From NCBI GenBank assembly GCA_965112735.1, contig OZ218959.1, forward strand, positions 186,001 to 250,000: 64,000 nt of DNA, given 5' to 3'. Source of the DNA: Phaeosaccion multiseriatum. Its lineage: Eukaryota; Ochrophyta, other classes. A program made the translations under genes and the position numbers. Positions 42,881 through 53,712 of the stretch are shown in pieces. The stretch's first letter is position 1. The number at the start of each line of letters is the position of its first letter. A model generated the notes under the pieces. The model was not told the DNA's origin, did not search any database, and worked only from the letters and a program-made list of their open reading frames with translations.

Positions 42881-44581
42881 TCAATAGTCAGCCCCAGTGT
42901 CGTTGGGCTGTGGGTGGGGGTGGGGATGGGGAGGCCCGTTGTGAAGAGGCTCGTGGGGAGGAGGGCCGTGGTGGTGATGAGGGCCGTGGTGGTGAGGAGG
43001 GCCGTGGTGGTGATGAGGGCCGTGGTGGTGAGGAGAACCGTGGTGAGGAGGACCGTGGTGAGGAGGACCGTGGTGAGGAGCACCGTGGTGAGGAGGACCG
43101 TGGTGAGGAGGACCGTGGTGAGGAGGACCGTGGTGAGGAGGACCGTGGTGAGGGCGCCCAAAGGGACGGTATCCTCCTCCTCCCCCTCGTCCTCCTCGTC
43201 CACCTCGTCCTCCTCCCCCTCGTCCTCCTCGTCCTCGTCCCCCTCCCATGCGCTCTCCGAACAAGTCCAGCATTTCGAAGTTGATCGGTTGATATTCCTG
43301 CCACAGCTGCGGGGTGTGGTGGGGGGGTGTCGGCATAGTGTCGAAGCCCATGCCCCCAAACTCCAGTCCGCAAGGGGGAGGGCGCAGCAGGTCGTCCGCT
43401 CTCAGAGGGTCCGTGTGGGCTTCCCTCATCGCGTGCATCCGTTTGGCGTTACAAAAGCGCTTTCCTCCTCCTCTTCCGCCGCCGCCACCTCGGTGATGGT
43501 GCGGGCCGCGCATGCCGTACATCTTCTGTCCATACCGCCCCCCGCGTGAGGAGTGCAGTGTGTGGCGACCCACGAAGCCCTTAAAGGCGTCCAACTGCTC
43601 CTTGTGCAGAAGCCCGAGGCGGACGAAGCGGCCGGGACTCACCCTCAGGGCCTGGAGGAGAGTCAGCACTTCAATGTTGCTGTGAACCCCACAGTCCACG
43701 CTGTCCAGTAGAACAGAGAGCAGGGACCTCTTGTCGGAAGGAGAAAAGCCGGTCGGAGCGCCAATCGGGGTAGCCACAGGGGTCCCAGGCCCACCGATCG
43801 AGTTGGTGGCTGCCAAGTCGGCGGCCATGTCAAAGTGGAGCTTCTTCACCAGTCCAGCCCCCTTGAGTCGAAAAATAGGCAGCGAAGTGAGCGACAGAAA
43901 ATTCCACAGCTGGGATGGGGTCAAGCCCAGGCCGAACCACTCCTCGATGTGATTCACCGCAGCCTTAAGCACATCTGAGCCTTCCGGATCAGCCCGGATC
44001 TCCGCCTCCAGAGGGGCATAGCGCAGGACCTTTGCCTCTCTCATCGCCTGTCGTCTGCTGCTGCGCGGAGGAACCCACCCCTCGTTCTCGTTGTCCTCTT
44101 CCTCGTCGTCCTCCTCCTCCTCGTCCTCCTGCTCGTTGTCCTCGTGCCCGTCCTCATGTTCGTTCCCTCCCTTCTCGTCCCTCAGCCCCATTCTCGAAAC
44201 AGCCGAGGTGAAAGCATTCTCGTTCAAGTCAACATTCCCCTCACTAGTTGAAGTGGGGGCGGTCCTATTAGTGAGTCCGATGGAGATCCTGAGGGGGCGC
44301 TGCCGGAGGGCAAGCGCGAGTTCCTCATCCGAGTCGAAGGATATGGTGTCGCCCTCGTCGTCCGTGTAGGACAGGGAGATGCCCCGCTCCTGCTCGATGT
44401 GGAACGCGGATTTCACGAGCCTTGAGAGGCTCGCGAAATTGAGGGGGTGGGTGAGCGGAACGAGCCGCTGGATGTCCCCGAGCCGCACCTTCGCGGTGCG
44501 CACCTCGGTCTCAAGCGTTGAGTTCATCATTCTTCTTCTTCTCTTCTGTATGGACCGTTCTCCGAAACCAGCGCGCGACAT
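42881..44581 (-). CDS. PB1-domain protein with RGG box and His-rich tail
   Basis: Single exon, 566 residues. Residues about 28-103 form a PB1 domain: basic first strand (KVRLGDIQRLV) and an acidic OPCA motif (YTDDEGDTISFDSDEE), so it can both donate and accept PB1 contacts. A highly acidic Glu/Asp stretch (about 140-170) and a helical region (about 190-330) follow, then an RGG/GRGG box and a tail of repeated PHHGP/PHHHGP units to the stop. PB1 domains build head-to-tail scaffolds in signalling and selective autophagy (p62/NBR1). RGG and His-rich regions often bind RNA or metal and promote condensation. No ZZ or UBA domain is visible, so it is not a complete NBR1. M18/M19 (MMNSTLETEV) are alternative starts. 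Confidence 0.87.
   Translation of the reverse strand: MSRAGFGERSIQKRRRRMMNSTLETEVRTAKVRLGDIQRLVPLTHPLNFASLSRLVKSAFHIEQERGISLSYTDDEGDTISFDSDEELALALRQRPLRISIGLTNRTAPTSTSEGNVDLNENAFTSAVSRMGLRDEKGGNEHEDGHEDNEQEDEEEEDDEEEDNENEGWVPPRSSRRQAMREAKVLRYAPLEAEIRADPEGSDVLKAAVNHIEEWFGLGLTPSQLWNFLSLTSLPIFRLKGAGLVKKLHFDMAADLAATNSIGGPGTPVATPIGAPTGFSPSDKRSLLSVLLDSVDCGVHSNIEVLTLLQALRVSPGRFVRLGLLHKEQLDAFKGFVGRHTLHSSRGGRYGQKMYGMRGPHHHRGGGGGRGGGKRFCNAKRMHAMREAHTDPLRADDLLRPPPCGLEFGGMGFDTMPTPPHHTPQLWQEYQPINFEMLDLFGERMGGGRGRGGRGGGGRGGRGGRGGGGGYRPFGRPHHGPPHHGPPHHGPPHHGPPHHGAPHHGPPHHGPPHHGSPHHHGPHHHHGPPHHHGPHHHHGPPPHEPLHNGPPHPHPHPQPNDTGADY
42950..43155 (-). repeat. 15-bp coding minisatellite (PHHGP)n
   Basis: Tandem 15-bp units (gaggaccgtggtgag on the plus strand), partly in an 18-bp form, coding the PHHGP tail of the PB1 protein. 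Confidence 0.92.
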
Positions 44582-44794
44582 ACAGGTGGAAATTTAAATT
44601 TAAATTTAAAATTTAAATTTTATGCGCCCACGTTTGATGCGCTATATCTATCACTCCGGCCCTGCAGCTACGTTGCGTGAGGCACGGAGTGCGTGAGTAA
44701 GTCGTGATTGATGGGACACCAAATCAATTTACTTAATTACAAGAAAGAGGTGGATTGAAAGAAAGGCGAGCCAAAGCAAGCAATAATTCCATCC
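44582..44794. other. Intergenic region, AT-rich hexamer array
   Basis: At 44590-44623, nine bases upstream of the PB1 start codon, is a run of aaattt/taaatt hexamers that is largely self-complementary. In this GC-rich window it stands out as a possible core-promoter element. The remainder is the 3' flank of the PPR-SMR... upstream neighbour and shows no gene. Confidence 0.55.
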
Positions 44795-47206
44795 TTACTG
44801 CCCTCCTCCACCGACCCGCATAACCACCCTCCCCGGGTTGTGTTCGTCTTCCCATACTTCGATGCCCGGCCTCTCCTGCAAGTAGGCCAGCACCGCGGGC
44901 TTGAGAACGCTGACGCCGTCCTCACTGCCTCGGCCTCGGCCTGTGATGACTTGGATCTCACCCTCCACCTTCTCCACTGAGACCACATGACGAAGCGCTG
45001 CCTTGCTCGTTCCCCTGGTGAAGTCGTGCAAGTCCACCTCCTGCCCCCCTTTCTTCCAGTGATTCAAGATCCCTTGCGATACGGCCTCTGTGTACAGCTC
45101 GTCAGCAGCCTCCTCGTCACCACCCTCCTGCAGAGCATCAATGGTGGCACTGTAGCTGATTTCATTGGGAGCAAGTCCTTCTGCCCTCATCTCCCTCAGT
45201 AAACCCGTTGCCTCCACATGTTGCCCAGCCCTGGCGCATGCATTAATGGTGGCACTGTAGCTGATTTCATCTGGAGCGAGTCCTTCTGCCTTCATCTCCC
45301 TCAGTAAACTCATTGCCTCCACATGCCCCTGGCCAGCCCTGGCGCATGCATTAATGGTGGCATTGTAGCTGATTTCATTGGGAGCAAGTCCTTCTGCCTT
45401 CATCTCCCTCAGCACAGCCATTGCCTCCACATGTTGTCCAGCCCTGGCGCATGCATTAATGGTGGCGTTGTAGCTGATTTCATCGGGAGCGATTCCTTGT
45501 GCCTTCATCTCCCTCAGTAAACTCATTGCCTCCACATGTTGGCCGGCCCTGGCGCATGCATTAATGGTGGCGTTGTAGCAGATTTCATTCGGAGCGAGTC
45601 CTTGTGTCTTCATCTCCCTCAGTAAACCCATTGCCTCCACGTGTTGGTTGGCCCTGGCGCATGCATTAATGGTGGCACTGTAGCTGATTATATCGGGAGC
45701 AAGTCCCTCTGCCTTCATCTCCCTCAGTACAGCCATTGCCTCCACGTGTTGGCTGGCCCTGGCGCATGCATTAATGGTGGCACTGTAGCAGATTTCATCG
45801 GGAGCGAGTCCTTCTGCCTTCATCTCCCTCAGTAAACCCATTGCCTCCACATGTTGGCTGGCCCTGGCGCATGCATTAACGGTGGCACTGTAGCTGATTC
45901 CATTCGGAGCGAGTCCTTGTGTCTTCATCTCCCTCAGTAAACGCATTGCCTCCACATGCTGGCTAGCCCTGGCGCATGCATTAATGGTGGCGTTGTAGCT
46001 AATTTCATTCGGAGCGAGTCCTTGTGCCTTCATCTCCCTCAGTACAGCCATTGCCTCCAAGTGTTGGCCAGCCCTGGCGCATGCATTAATGGTGGCACTG
46101 TAGCTGATTTGATTCGGAGCGAGTCCTTGTACCTTCATCTCCTTCAGTAAACTCATTGCCTCCACGTGTTGGCTGGCCCTGGCGCATGCATTAATGGTGG
46201 CACTGTAGCAGATTTCATTCGGAGCGAGTCCTTCTGCCTTCATCTCCCTCAGGAAACCCATTGCCTCCACGTGTTGGCTGGCCCTGGCGCATGCATTAAT
46301 GGTGGCACTGTAGCTGATATTATCGGGAGCGAGTCCTTCTGCCTTCATCTCCCTCAGTAAGCGCATTGCCTCCACATGTTGGCTGGCCCTGGCGTATGCG
46401 TTAATGGTGGAACTGTAGCAGATTTCATCCGGAGCGAGTCCTTGTGCCTTCATCTCCCTCAGTAAACCCATTGCCTCCACGTGTTGGTTGGCTCTGGCGC
46501 ATGCATTAATGGTGGCACTGTAGCTGATTTGATTCGAAACAAGTCCTTCTGCCTTCATCTCCCTCAGTAAGCCCATTGCCTCCACATGTTGGCTGGCCCT
46601 GGCGCATGCATTAATGGTGGCGTTGTAGCTGACCACGTTTGGCCTGACGCCTTCCTCCCTCATCTCTGCCAAGAGAGCCAAGGCGCCCTTCCACCGCCCG
46701 CACTTCCCAATCGCTGTGATAGCAGCACTCATACAGTACACATTGGGCTTGAGGCCCTCTTGCCGTGCGCGCTCCAGAGTACGTGCCACCCTTTTCCAAT
46801 CCCTGCTCCTCCCCAGATCTTGAATCTCCCTCATGAGCCGTATCTGCCTCGACTTCTCATCTCCCCCAGTAGAGTAGCAGGACCATTGCTGCTGCAGTTG
46901 CTTCTGCTGATAGAGAGAAGAGTCAGCACGCCATTCAGCAGCGGTGCCTCCTGCTACTCCTGGCCCTCTTCTATTCCTGCCAATGCAAGAGGAGTAGCAC
47001 GCTCTGGCCACCCCCCTCAACGACATTGCTCTCATCATCAGCATTGTCTCTCCGGTGCTCTTAATGCTCTCGAGTCTCTCGCCTTGGGACGAACCCGCTC
47101 CGGTTGCATAGCTGTGAGCTTGTGCGGAGGACCAACACATGATGGAAAGACGCTGAGGAGGATGATAAATGAAAGGGAAGAAAAGACAAGACGAATACAA
47201 AGACAC
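44795..47206 (-). CDS. PPR-SMR protein with 16 near-identical repeats
   Basis: Intron-free frame of 803 residues. A preceding half-motif leads to 16 PPR motifs (residues about 155-715), each 35 residues and almost identical (ISYSATINACARA, then HVEAMGLLREMKAEGLAP). One copy has an extra Gly (GQGHVEAM). Residues 725-803 form an SMR domain (VDLHDF, ITGRGRGS, VLKPAVLAYL). PPR-SMR proteins act on organelle RNA; plant members such as GUN1 or SVR7 are plastid proteins, and some SMR domains cut RNA. The true start may be M at 47044 (MLMMRAMSLRGVARACYSS), which gives a typical mitochondrial presequence. The motif uniformity at DNA level indicates recent tandem amplification. Confidence 0.94.
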   Translation of the reverse strand: MSLYSSCLFFPFIYHPPQRLSIMCWSSAQAHSYATGAGSSQGERLESIKSTGETMLMMRAMSLRGVARACYSSCIGRNRRGPGVAGGTAAEWRADSSLYQQKQLQQQWSCYSTGGDEKSRQIRLMREIQDLGRSRDWKRVARTLERARQEGLKPNVYCMSAAITAIGKCGRWKGALALLAEMREEGVRPNVVSYNATINACARASQHVEAMGLLREMKAEGLVSNQISYSATINACARANQHVEAMGLLREMKAQGLAPDEICYSSTINAYARASQHVEAMRLLREMKAEGLAPDNISYSATINACARASQHVEAMGFLREMKAEGLAPNEICYSATINACARASQHVEAMSLLKEMKVQGLAPNQISYSATINACARAGQHLEAMAVLREMKAQGLAPNEISYNATINACARASQHVEAMRLLREMKTQGLAPNGISYSATVNACARASQHVEAMGLLREMKAEGLAPDEICYSATINACARASQHVEAMAVLREMKAEGLAPDIISYSATINACARANQHVEAMGLLREMKTQGLAPNEICYNATINACARAGQHVEAMSLLREMKAQGIAPDEISYNATINACARAGQHVEAMAVLREMKAEGLAPNEISYNATINACARAGQGHVEAMSLLREMKAEGLAPDEISYSATINACARAGQHVEATGLLREMRAEGLAPNEISYSATIDALQEGGDEEAADELYTEAVSQGILNHWKKGGQEVDLHDFTRGTSKAALRHVVSVEKVEGEIQVITGRGRGSEDGVSVLKPAVLAYLQERPGIEVWEDEHNPGRVVMRVGGGGQ
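45062..46744 (-). repeat. 105-bp coding tandem repeat (PPR motifs)
   Basis: Sixteen units of 105 bp (one of 108 bp) whose plus-strand form contains gcgcatgcattaatggtgg and cttcatctccctcagtaaa. The first and last units are the most divergent, as expected of an array amplified from the middle. Confidence 0.95.
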
Positions 47207-50196
47207 AGACTATCTCAGACGAAGCGCTTCGGTCGATTCAGAGAAAACATAGTGTACTAGGGGGTGGGCTGCTGAGAGTGTGCTCGCGGCCACTGTGTGG
47301 CGAGAATTGGCAGCTGATAAAGCGAAGGTGAGTTTTCTTCAATTCTGATTTTCCAAGGAGGATAGACTCCATCCTCGGAGATAGAGCTGGGGCGACCATG
47401 TGTGTCTTCCTTAGGATCGTGCTGAGTTTTGATGTGCAGCCCATGCTCTGTCGCGCCATAATCATTGTGATATTTGCCCTCAAAGGGAGATTACTCGGGC
47501 TGATGTAGCCACGTGTAGATGCTGATGCTGACCTTATCTACGGATCTCGGGGCCCGTCAGGCCATCAAAGAACAACCCCACTCCGTATGACACGTCTGGA
47601 AACTCCCGCACCTCCGCTATCTATGGGCCTTTGGCACGTGCTCTGCGGAAGTGGCTCAAAAGGTGAGAGACCAGTAGGCATGGAGAGGAGGCGAAATGGA
47701 AGGCTTCCCTGATGAGTTAGAGGCGGGGCAAGAGGAATCTAAGGATCCAATGTGTAAGCTGATAAGTGCCCAAGTTTCAGCTTCCGCGAGCTTAAACCCA
47801 ATTTGAGAAGGGGCTTGTCTACTGTGTCATTTGCCTTTAGAGGGCCCCTTTTGTGATGTCATGAGCAGCCGATCCCACGCCCAGTCAGAGTACCGGTCTT
47901 GCCCAAGGGACCTCATGCTAACTCCCTTGCCCCCTGCTACCACGGGACGTGGGTGGTGGGGCTATCGGGGGGACTTCAACATCGTCTCCCGAGGTATGAG
48001 GGTGGAGAGGAAAGGGAATGGAATCTTCCTGGCGGCGGCACAAGTTGTATTGTGGCAGCACATGTGTGCGGTGTCAGATGTCCAACTTTGAGCTTCAGCG
48101 AGCTTAACCCGGCATGGGAAGTCACCTTAACGTCCACCTCCCTCCTTTTGGCCCCACTGGCTAGGCATCAACAGGGGTATTACAGGGGCAGGAGAACGAC
48201 TGTGGCAACCGACTCGCCTCACTACAGGGAGCGAGAGGGGAAGGAGCAAGGGATTCACGAGCACCAGTGGCCAGACGAGCGGGGGGAAGTGAAACAGGCG
48301 TCCAGATAGGAGTCAAGCTTATCCGCCTCCTCGTCCACCCCGGGGGACGTCGTTGCTACACTTGGCGCCATCGGCAGCCGAGGCTGCCACGGGAGCTGCT
48401 CCAGAGAAGGCCGAGGGGGGGGGATCGGGGGGGGGTAAGCGGGCCGTTGCTGTGGGTGGTGGTGTTCGTCGTGGCACATGGGCGAGAAGCGACAATGACT
48501 CAGGGGCGACAGGGGGATGAGCCGCAGGGCCATACTCAAGTCGCTGACCGCCCTGCAGGCAGAGAAAAAGGGAATGGAGGCCGTGGGAGGGGGGGGTTGG
48601 AGCTGCCAGAGGAGAGCTTGACGGGCTGCCAAGGAGGATTTCGCACGGAAGATGCGGCCTCATGCAGCGTCTGGAGTAGTAGCAGCCGTGGCAGCACCGA
48701 TAAGGGGGGTAGGGGCAGTGTGTTTAGAGTTGGAGCTGCCCGTGTGTTAAATTGCATCAAAATGACGAAGAAATGCATAAATAGCGTTGTGCAACCAGGC
48801 CAAGTAGAGCATGTAAGGTGTACCAAAGAAGTATAGCCTAGCCTTGTATCTGGTCCATATCTATCGTCATGCCCTCTCTTCCCCCTCGATCGAGGGTCAA
48901 AATGACCATGAAAATGTGCACTGGACACTTGCAAATTCTTTCCCTCACTCTGTGGCTCCTGCAAGGACACTTGGAGCTGCCCAGTACTCAGCCGACTATG
49001 TGTCCCTCAAGTTGTCTCAAGGTTTTCACGTCTCGGGGTCTGCAGGTCGCACACGCTCCTCCCTCTCCTCACCATCTTTTAGGTGTAAACTGCTGCCATC
49101 AGTGTTTCCGTATCGCCTCCCCTCTTCCGCTCCACAGCACCTGCAATCGCACTCTCAGCTGCTCAGCGTCGACGAGCTCATGTAGCTAGGTCGTAGTCTC
49201 CCCAAAGCGATTCGCACCGCGCCTCCTCTTCTCCCCTTCCCTCCCTCGCCTTCGTGTATCGATGGACGAACCCTCCCACCTACCCACTCAACCCCCTCAT
49301 CCCCTCAGCTCCTGCGCCTCTGACCTCCAGCTAGCCTCCGAGTGTATTGCCGGTGTCAGCCGGCGCAATATGGACCAGCTATGGCAGGAGCCAGCCGACA
49401 CGCTATCAGCTTTTGAGGCGTGCCAACATCGCGCTGCTGGGCCCGAAGGGTCAATAGCGCAGCTATCGGCGAAAGCTCAATAGTGCGTCAACGGCCGACT
49501 GTCGCTACTGCCGGCGCCAGAGGGCACGCTATCAGCTATTGCCGGCGCCACAACCGGTACGCCATTAGCTATTGATGCTTGCCAACGGGCCAATAGCGCA
49601 CCTATCGGCGATAGCTCAATAGCGCATCTCAACTGCGCATCAGGGGTCGACCACAGGCCGATATTAGCTAATCATTCAAGGCTACGGAGATTGAATAGGG
49701 GTGGGTAGAAGAGGGGTTCGGCCGAGAAGAAAGAGTCACGCTCTCTCTGGGGACGAGTGTGTTCATTCTCAGCGGCGTCTATTGAAGTCGTTTGTTCTTC
49801 CGTGCACCATGCCAAATCCAAATGGAGCAATGGCCCAGGCGTAGACAATCCCATGAGTGATTGGCTTGGCGTCTTTCCCCAACGCAAAGGGAGGCATTGA
49901 CATGAGCATCCAGGAGAGGAGGAGAGGAGCGAGTGCCAGAAAACCTCATGCTCCTCCAAGTGTCACTCCCTCGCGCTCTGTCCGGGAAGCTGAGCTTTCC
50001 CATCCTCCCTCGGCGAAAAAGCATCTTGCAAGTGAGGGAAGAGCAGCTTCGCCGCGAATGCAAGAGAGTGACACTCTCGGGACATCCCCTTTCCGCAGCC
50101 ATCGCACTACAATAGAACACTAGTTGGAAACACCCCCCAGGATGAGTGGCACCGACTACCATCGCGAATACCCCACCACTGAGGGCATCTTTCCGC
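47207..50196. other. 3-kb region without a supportable gene
   Basis: Both strands and all frames give only short, unrelated open stretches. Codon-like periodicity and splice-consistent exons are absent. The region includes the upstream flank of the PPR-SMR gene (47207-47500), GC-rich unique sequence and a small cluster of inverted-repeat words at 49450-49630. The right end (49670-50196) is probably 3' flank of the alkyltransferase gene. A degraded gene cannot be excluded. Confidence 0.6.
49451..49630. repeat. Cluster of CAATAGCGC / GCTATCGGCGATAGC words
   Basis: Short words (caatagcgc, gctatcrgc, gccggcgcca) recur in both orientations. Perfect hairpin arms ctatc-ggc-gatag lie at 49602-49614, and a near-copy lies at 49462-49476. 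Possibly a small degenerate interspersed element. Confidence 0.55.
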
Positions 50197-50951
50197 TCAG
50201 GCTTTTTTGCCCCTCTTCTCGCCTTCCACCTTGTCGTCGTCTCTGGCTGAGCTCTTCCGCTTCTTCACACGCCCTCCTCCTCCGCCCTTCCGCGCCACCC
50301 CCTGCTCATCGAACCACTCCACGCCCACGATGTGACTGCTGCAAACAGGCGCCTTGTCAACGCCCATCTCCTTGTTGCTGTCCGCAAACGCCACCCCCTC
50401 CTCCTGTAGCATTCTCCTCTTGCGCTTCAAGCTCTCGCCGTAGGTTTGACCGTGAAAGCCCCCCAGCGTGCCGTCCGATTTGACAACGCGGTGGCAGGGC
50501 ACGATGGGTGCGTAAGGGTTGCGGCGTAGCGCATTTCCCACAGCCCGCGGCCCTGAGCCAAGCCGATCCGCCTGCCGTCGCGCACAAAAAGATGCGTGGT
50601 GTAGGTTAGCCTTAAGCATCCGCCCGCCCCTTCCCTTCTCTCCTATCATTCAAAGCGCTCAACGCATCGTAGTGCATACATGCAACACGATTCTTCTCCT
50701 CCCCTCTCTTCTCTCTCCACTCCTCTTCCTTCTCCCTATCATTCCCCCTCCCCCGTCCTCCCCCCTTTCCCTCTACTCCTCCATCCTCCTCTTTCTTCTT
50801 CTTCTCTTCTCTATCAATAAGGGCGTAATTCCTAGTGAGCCAGGGCACTCTCTTCTTCTCTTCTTACCAAGGCTTTGTAAGTGGACACACGGCCCTTGGG
50901 AATTGTCCCGGTGAGCGCGTACACGCTCTCTTGAAACTCCGTCGGAGCCAT
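50197..50951 (-). CDS. O6-alkylguanine-DNA alkyltransferase (MGMT/Ogt-type), single domain
   Basis: Exons on the minus strand: 50951-50868 and 50571-50197, joined in phase 0, giving 152 residues. Exon 1 encodes [20 protein letters not shown], the classic start of the DNA-binding domain. Exon 2 has the Arg-finger/recognition helix ([15 protein letters not shown]), the active-site motif IVPCHRVV with the acceptor Cys intact, and [11 protein letters not shown]. The protein flips out O6-alkylguanine and transfers the alkyl group to this Cys. It lacks the N-terminal Ada-C-like domain of human MGMT and so resembles the short eukaryotic/bacterial forms; because the Cys is present it is not an alkyltransferase-like (ATL) protein. 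The C-terminal 35 residues are Lys/Arg-rich (VKKRKSS, EKRGKKA), a likely nuclear signal. It diverges from FCF1. Confidence 0.92.
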
Positions 50952-51376
50952 ATCCCCCTACTGCGATTATCCTACTGCCCTCTATTATGGAGGCGAGCGA
51001 TGTGGTTCTCCCCCCCTCGACGAGTCACAGCTGGCGGAGTTAATTGACATACAAGGGCCTCCCCATCTCCTCCCTTCTCTTTCAGGAGGTGCCGTCTGCT
51101 TTATCTATACGAGAAGACTTTGAAGACGGCTGTGGTATCCCTAGCCCCGTTCGGCCTCAAGGCGAAGGAAAAGGCAGGAGGAAGCCGCAGCGTTCCGAAG
51201 GCCGGTGCGAGTGGAGGGCTGCCAAGCAGAGGCCGCAAAAGTTGGAAAGCAGTGGCAGCTACTTTCCACGTTTGGGCTTTCTTTCTGGGCATATCCGTGC
51301 CTAAGCGGATAAGGACTCTGAGGAGGCTACTCTAGCAGGGACTGGAGCCGCCGGGGGGGGGGGGAGAAGCCACGGG
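50952..51376. promoter_or_regulatory. Divergent promoter region (alkyltransferase / FCF1)
   Basis: 425 bp between the two start codons, mostly unique sequence, with a G-run (51352-51364) 12 bp upstream of the FCF1 ATG. No clear TATA box. Confidence 0.5.
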
Positions 51377-53209
51377 ATGGGGAAGGCGAAGAAGACTCGT
51401 GCCTTCAAAGTCAAGCATGCACAAGCAAAGCGATTAATATCTCCGAAGGACCCGCGGCTTAAGGAGAACATCGAGAAGGAGAAGAAGAAGGCGGAGAAGG
51501 TGGGTAGAGAGTCATTGCACTGGCGGAACTGCTGGGCAGTGCCCTCGAGTGTTTCACAGCGCTCTACGAGAGGCGTTCGAAGTAGCTCCGGCTTCTATTG
51601 CTTGGCCCTCGCTCCTCTGCTTGGGCTGGAGGCGGTGGAAGGGTGGGGGCCTACCGCCGAGGCCTCCCTAGTCCTTGTACATGCCCCAGGAAGTCTGTGT
51701 GTCTCCCCCTCCACCCCCTTCCCTAGGTTCCTCCTTTACTTGCCTCTCGCTGCCCTCCTCTCAACTGCTGTGTTGTATACTTGCGAATGATCGTTGTGTG
51801 CTTGCGAAGGACCAATCTATCGATGTGACTCCACTCCCCTCCACTCAACTCCACCCTCCCCTCCCCTCCCCTCCACTCCACTCCACTCCCCTCCCCTCCC
51901 TCCAATCCACTCCTCTCCACTCCACTCTACTCCACCCCCCTCCACTCCACGCCATTCCCCTCCCCTCCACTCCACTCCAAAGGCCAAGGCCGCAGAGACC
52001 AACGTAGTGGACCAGACGCCCACCGCAATGTTCTTCAAGTACAACACGCAGCTGGGCCCGCCCTACCACGTCATCGTGGACACCAACTTCATCAACTTTT
52101 CCATCAAGGTCAGATGCTGCTCATGCCTGTGCCCATGCCATGCCCATATACTCTTGTGTTGGGCCTCTCTGTCCTCTCTCCCCCCCTCTCTCTCCTCTCT
52201 CCCCCTCTCTCTCTCTTTCTGTGGGTATCATTGGGTCTCTCTCTCTGCTAATGACGCGTGTTGCCTGTGTGCGAACCCTCTCTCTCTCCCTCTCTGCTCG
52301 CATTCGTTGGGAAAGTGCCCCACAGCAGCCATCCCGTCGCCCATCCCGCGATTCCCACTCTCACTTTTTCTATACCTGTCCTGTCGCCTTCTTTCCACCC
52401 CCTGCTCTCGCCCTCCCCCAGAACAAGATCGAGATGGTGAAGGGCATGATGGACTGCCTCCTCGCCAAGGCCACGCCCTACGTCACGGACTGCGTCATCG
52501 CGGAGCTAGAGATGCTCGGCCCAAAGTAAGGGGCGAAGGCAATCATATGGGCAGGGGCAGGGGCAGGGGCAAGAGCAAGGCCAGGGTATAATAAAGGGGT
52601 CAACTTAGCAGCAACACCGCAGCAACACGGCAGCAACACCGCAGCTTGCCCACAGGGAGGAGGGGCAGATGGCAGTGGAGGGTCAACCCCCCTTCCCTTT
52701 CTATACCCAGTCAAGTCACGCTAGCTAACCCCTCTCTCGCTCGCTCGCTTGCCCCTGTGTATGATGTGTCATGTCCAGATACCGTTTGGCTCTAAGGCTC
52801 GCCAAGGACCCCCGTGTGAAGCGCCTCACGTGCACTCACTCGGGCACCTACGCAGACGACTGCCTGGTGCAGAGGGCGGAGGAGCACCGCTGCTACATCG
52901 TCGCCACCTGTGATAAGGACCTCAAGCGAAGGTGCGCAGTCCTGTCTGAAGCGCTCCCCTCCTCTGTCAGGCGGTCTGGCGAAGAACCAAGCTTTCTTTG
53001 GTCTTTGCGGAGGAGTGCTACCACTCTGCTGCAGTGCTGCATCATGCTGCTATCTCTAACCACCGGGCTGCTTCGCTCGCTGCCCCTCCCCCCCATCCCC
53101 CCGTCCCTCTGCCCTTCGTTCTTCCTGCTTCCTCCTAAAGGCTGCGCAAGATCCCAGGAGTGCCCATCATGTATGTGGGCAACAGGAAGGTGAGTCACCG
53201 ACCCATGCT

Positions 53210-53245
<36 letters not shown>

Positions 53246-53680
53246 CCTCCCTCACTGCAAGGGGTTGGGCCTTGGGCCGATTTCGATGCCATTTCTTCCT
53301 CTCTCCCTCTCCCTCTCTTTCTCTTTCTCTGCCTCTCTACCTCTCTCTCCCTCTCTCTCTCCCTCTCTCTCTCTCCTTCTCTCTCTCTCCCTCTACGTCT
53401 CTCCTCTGCATCTCCCTCCCGAATCGCTCTTCGTGGGGTGGCGAAAGCAACCACCCAAGCGCAGCAACCTTGCGCCGATGTGTTTATCTGTCCGTCTTTG
53501 CCTCTTTCTATGCCTTGTGTTGGTCCGCTGCTCCGTAACCCACCTTTCCCTCCCCCACTGCACGTGTTGGTCATCCCCCCCCAGTACACCATCGAGCGAA
53601 TGCCAGAGGTGAGGGATGGGGCAAGGGGTTGAAGAAAGGGGCTGCGGTTGCTGCTCTCCGAGGGTCCGCATCACTGCTGC

Positions 53681-53712
<32 letters not shown>

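Noticed and set aside
47831-48836. Overlapping frames of 86-189 codons
   Set aside because: No domain, frames overlap on both strands with equal quality, and no splice-consistent extension was found.
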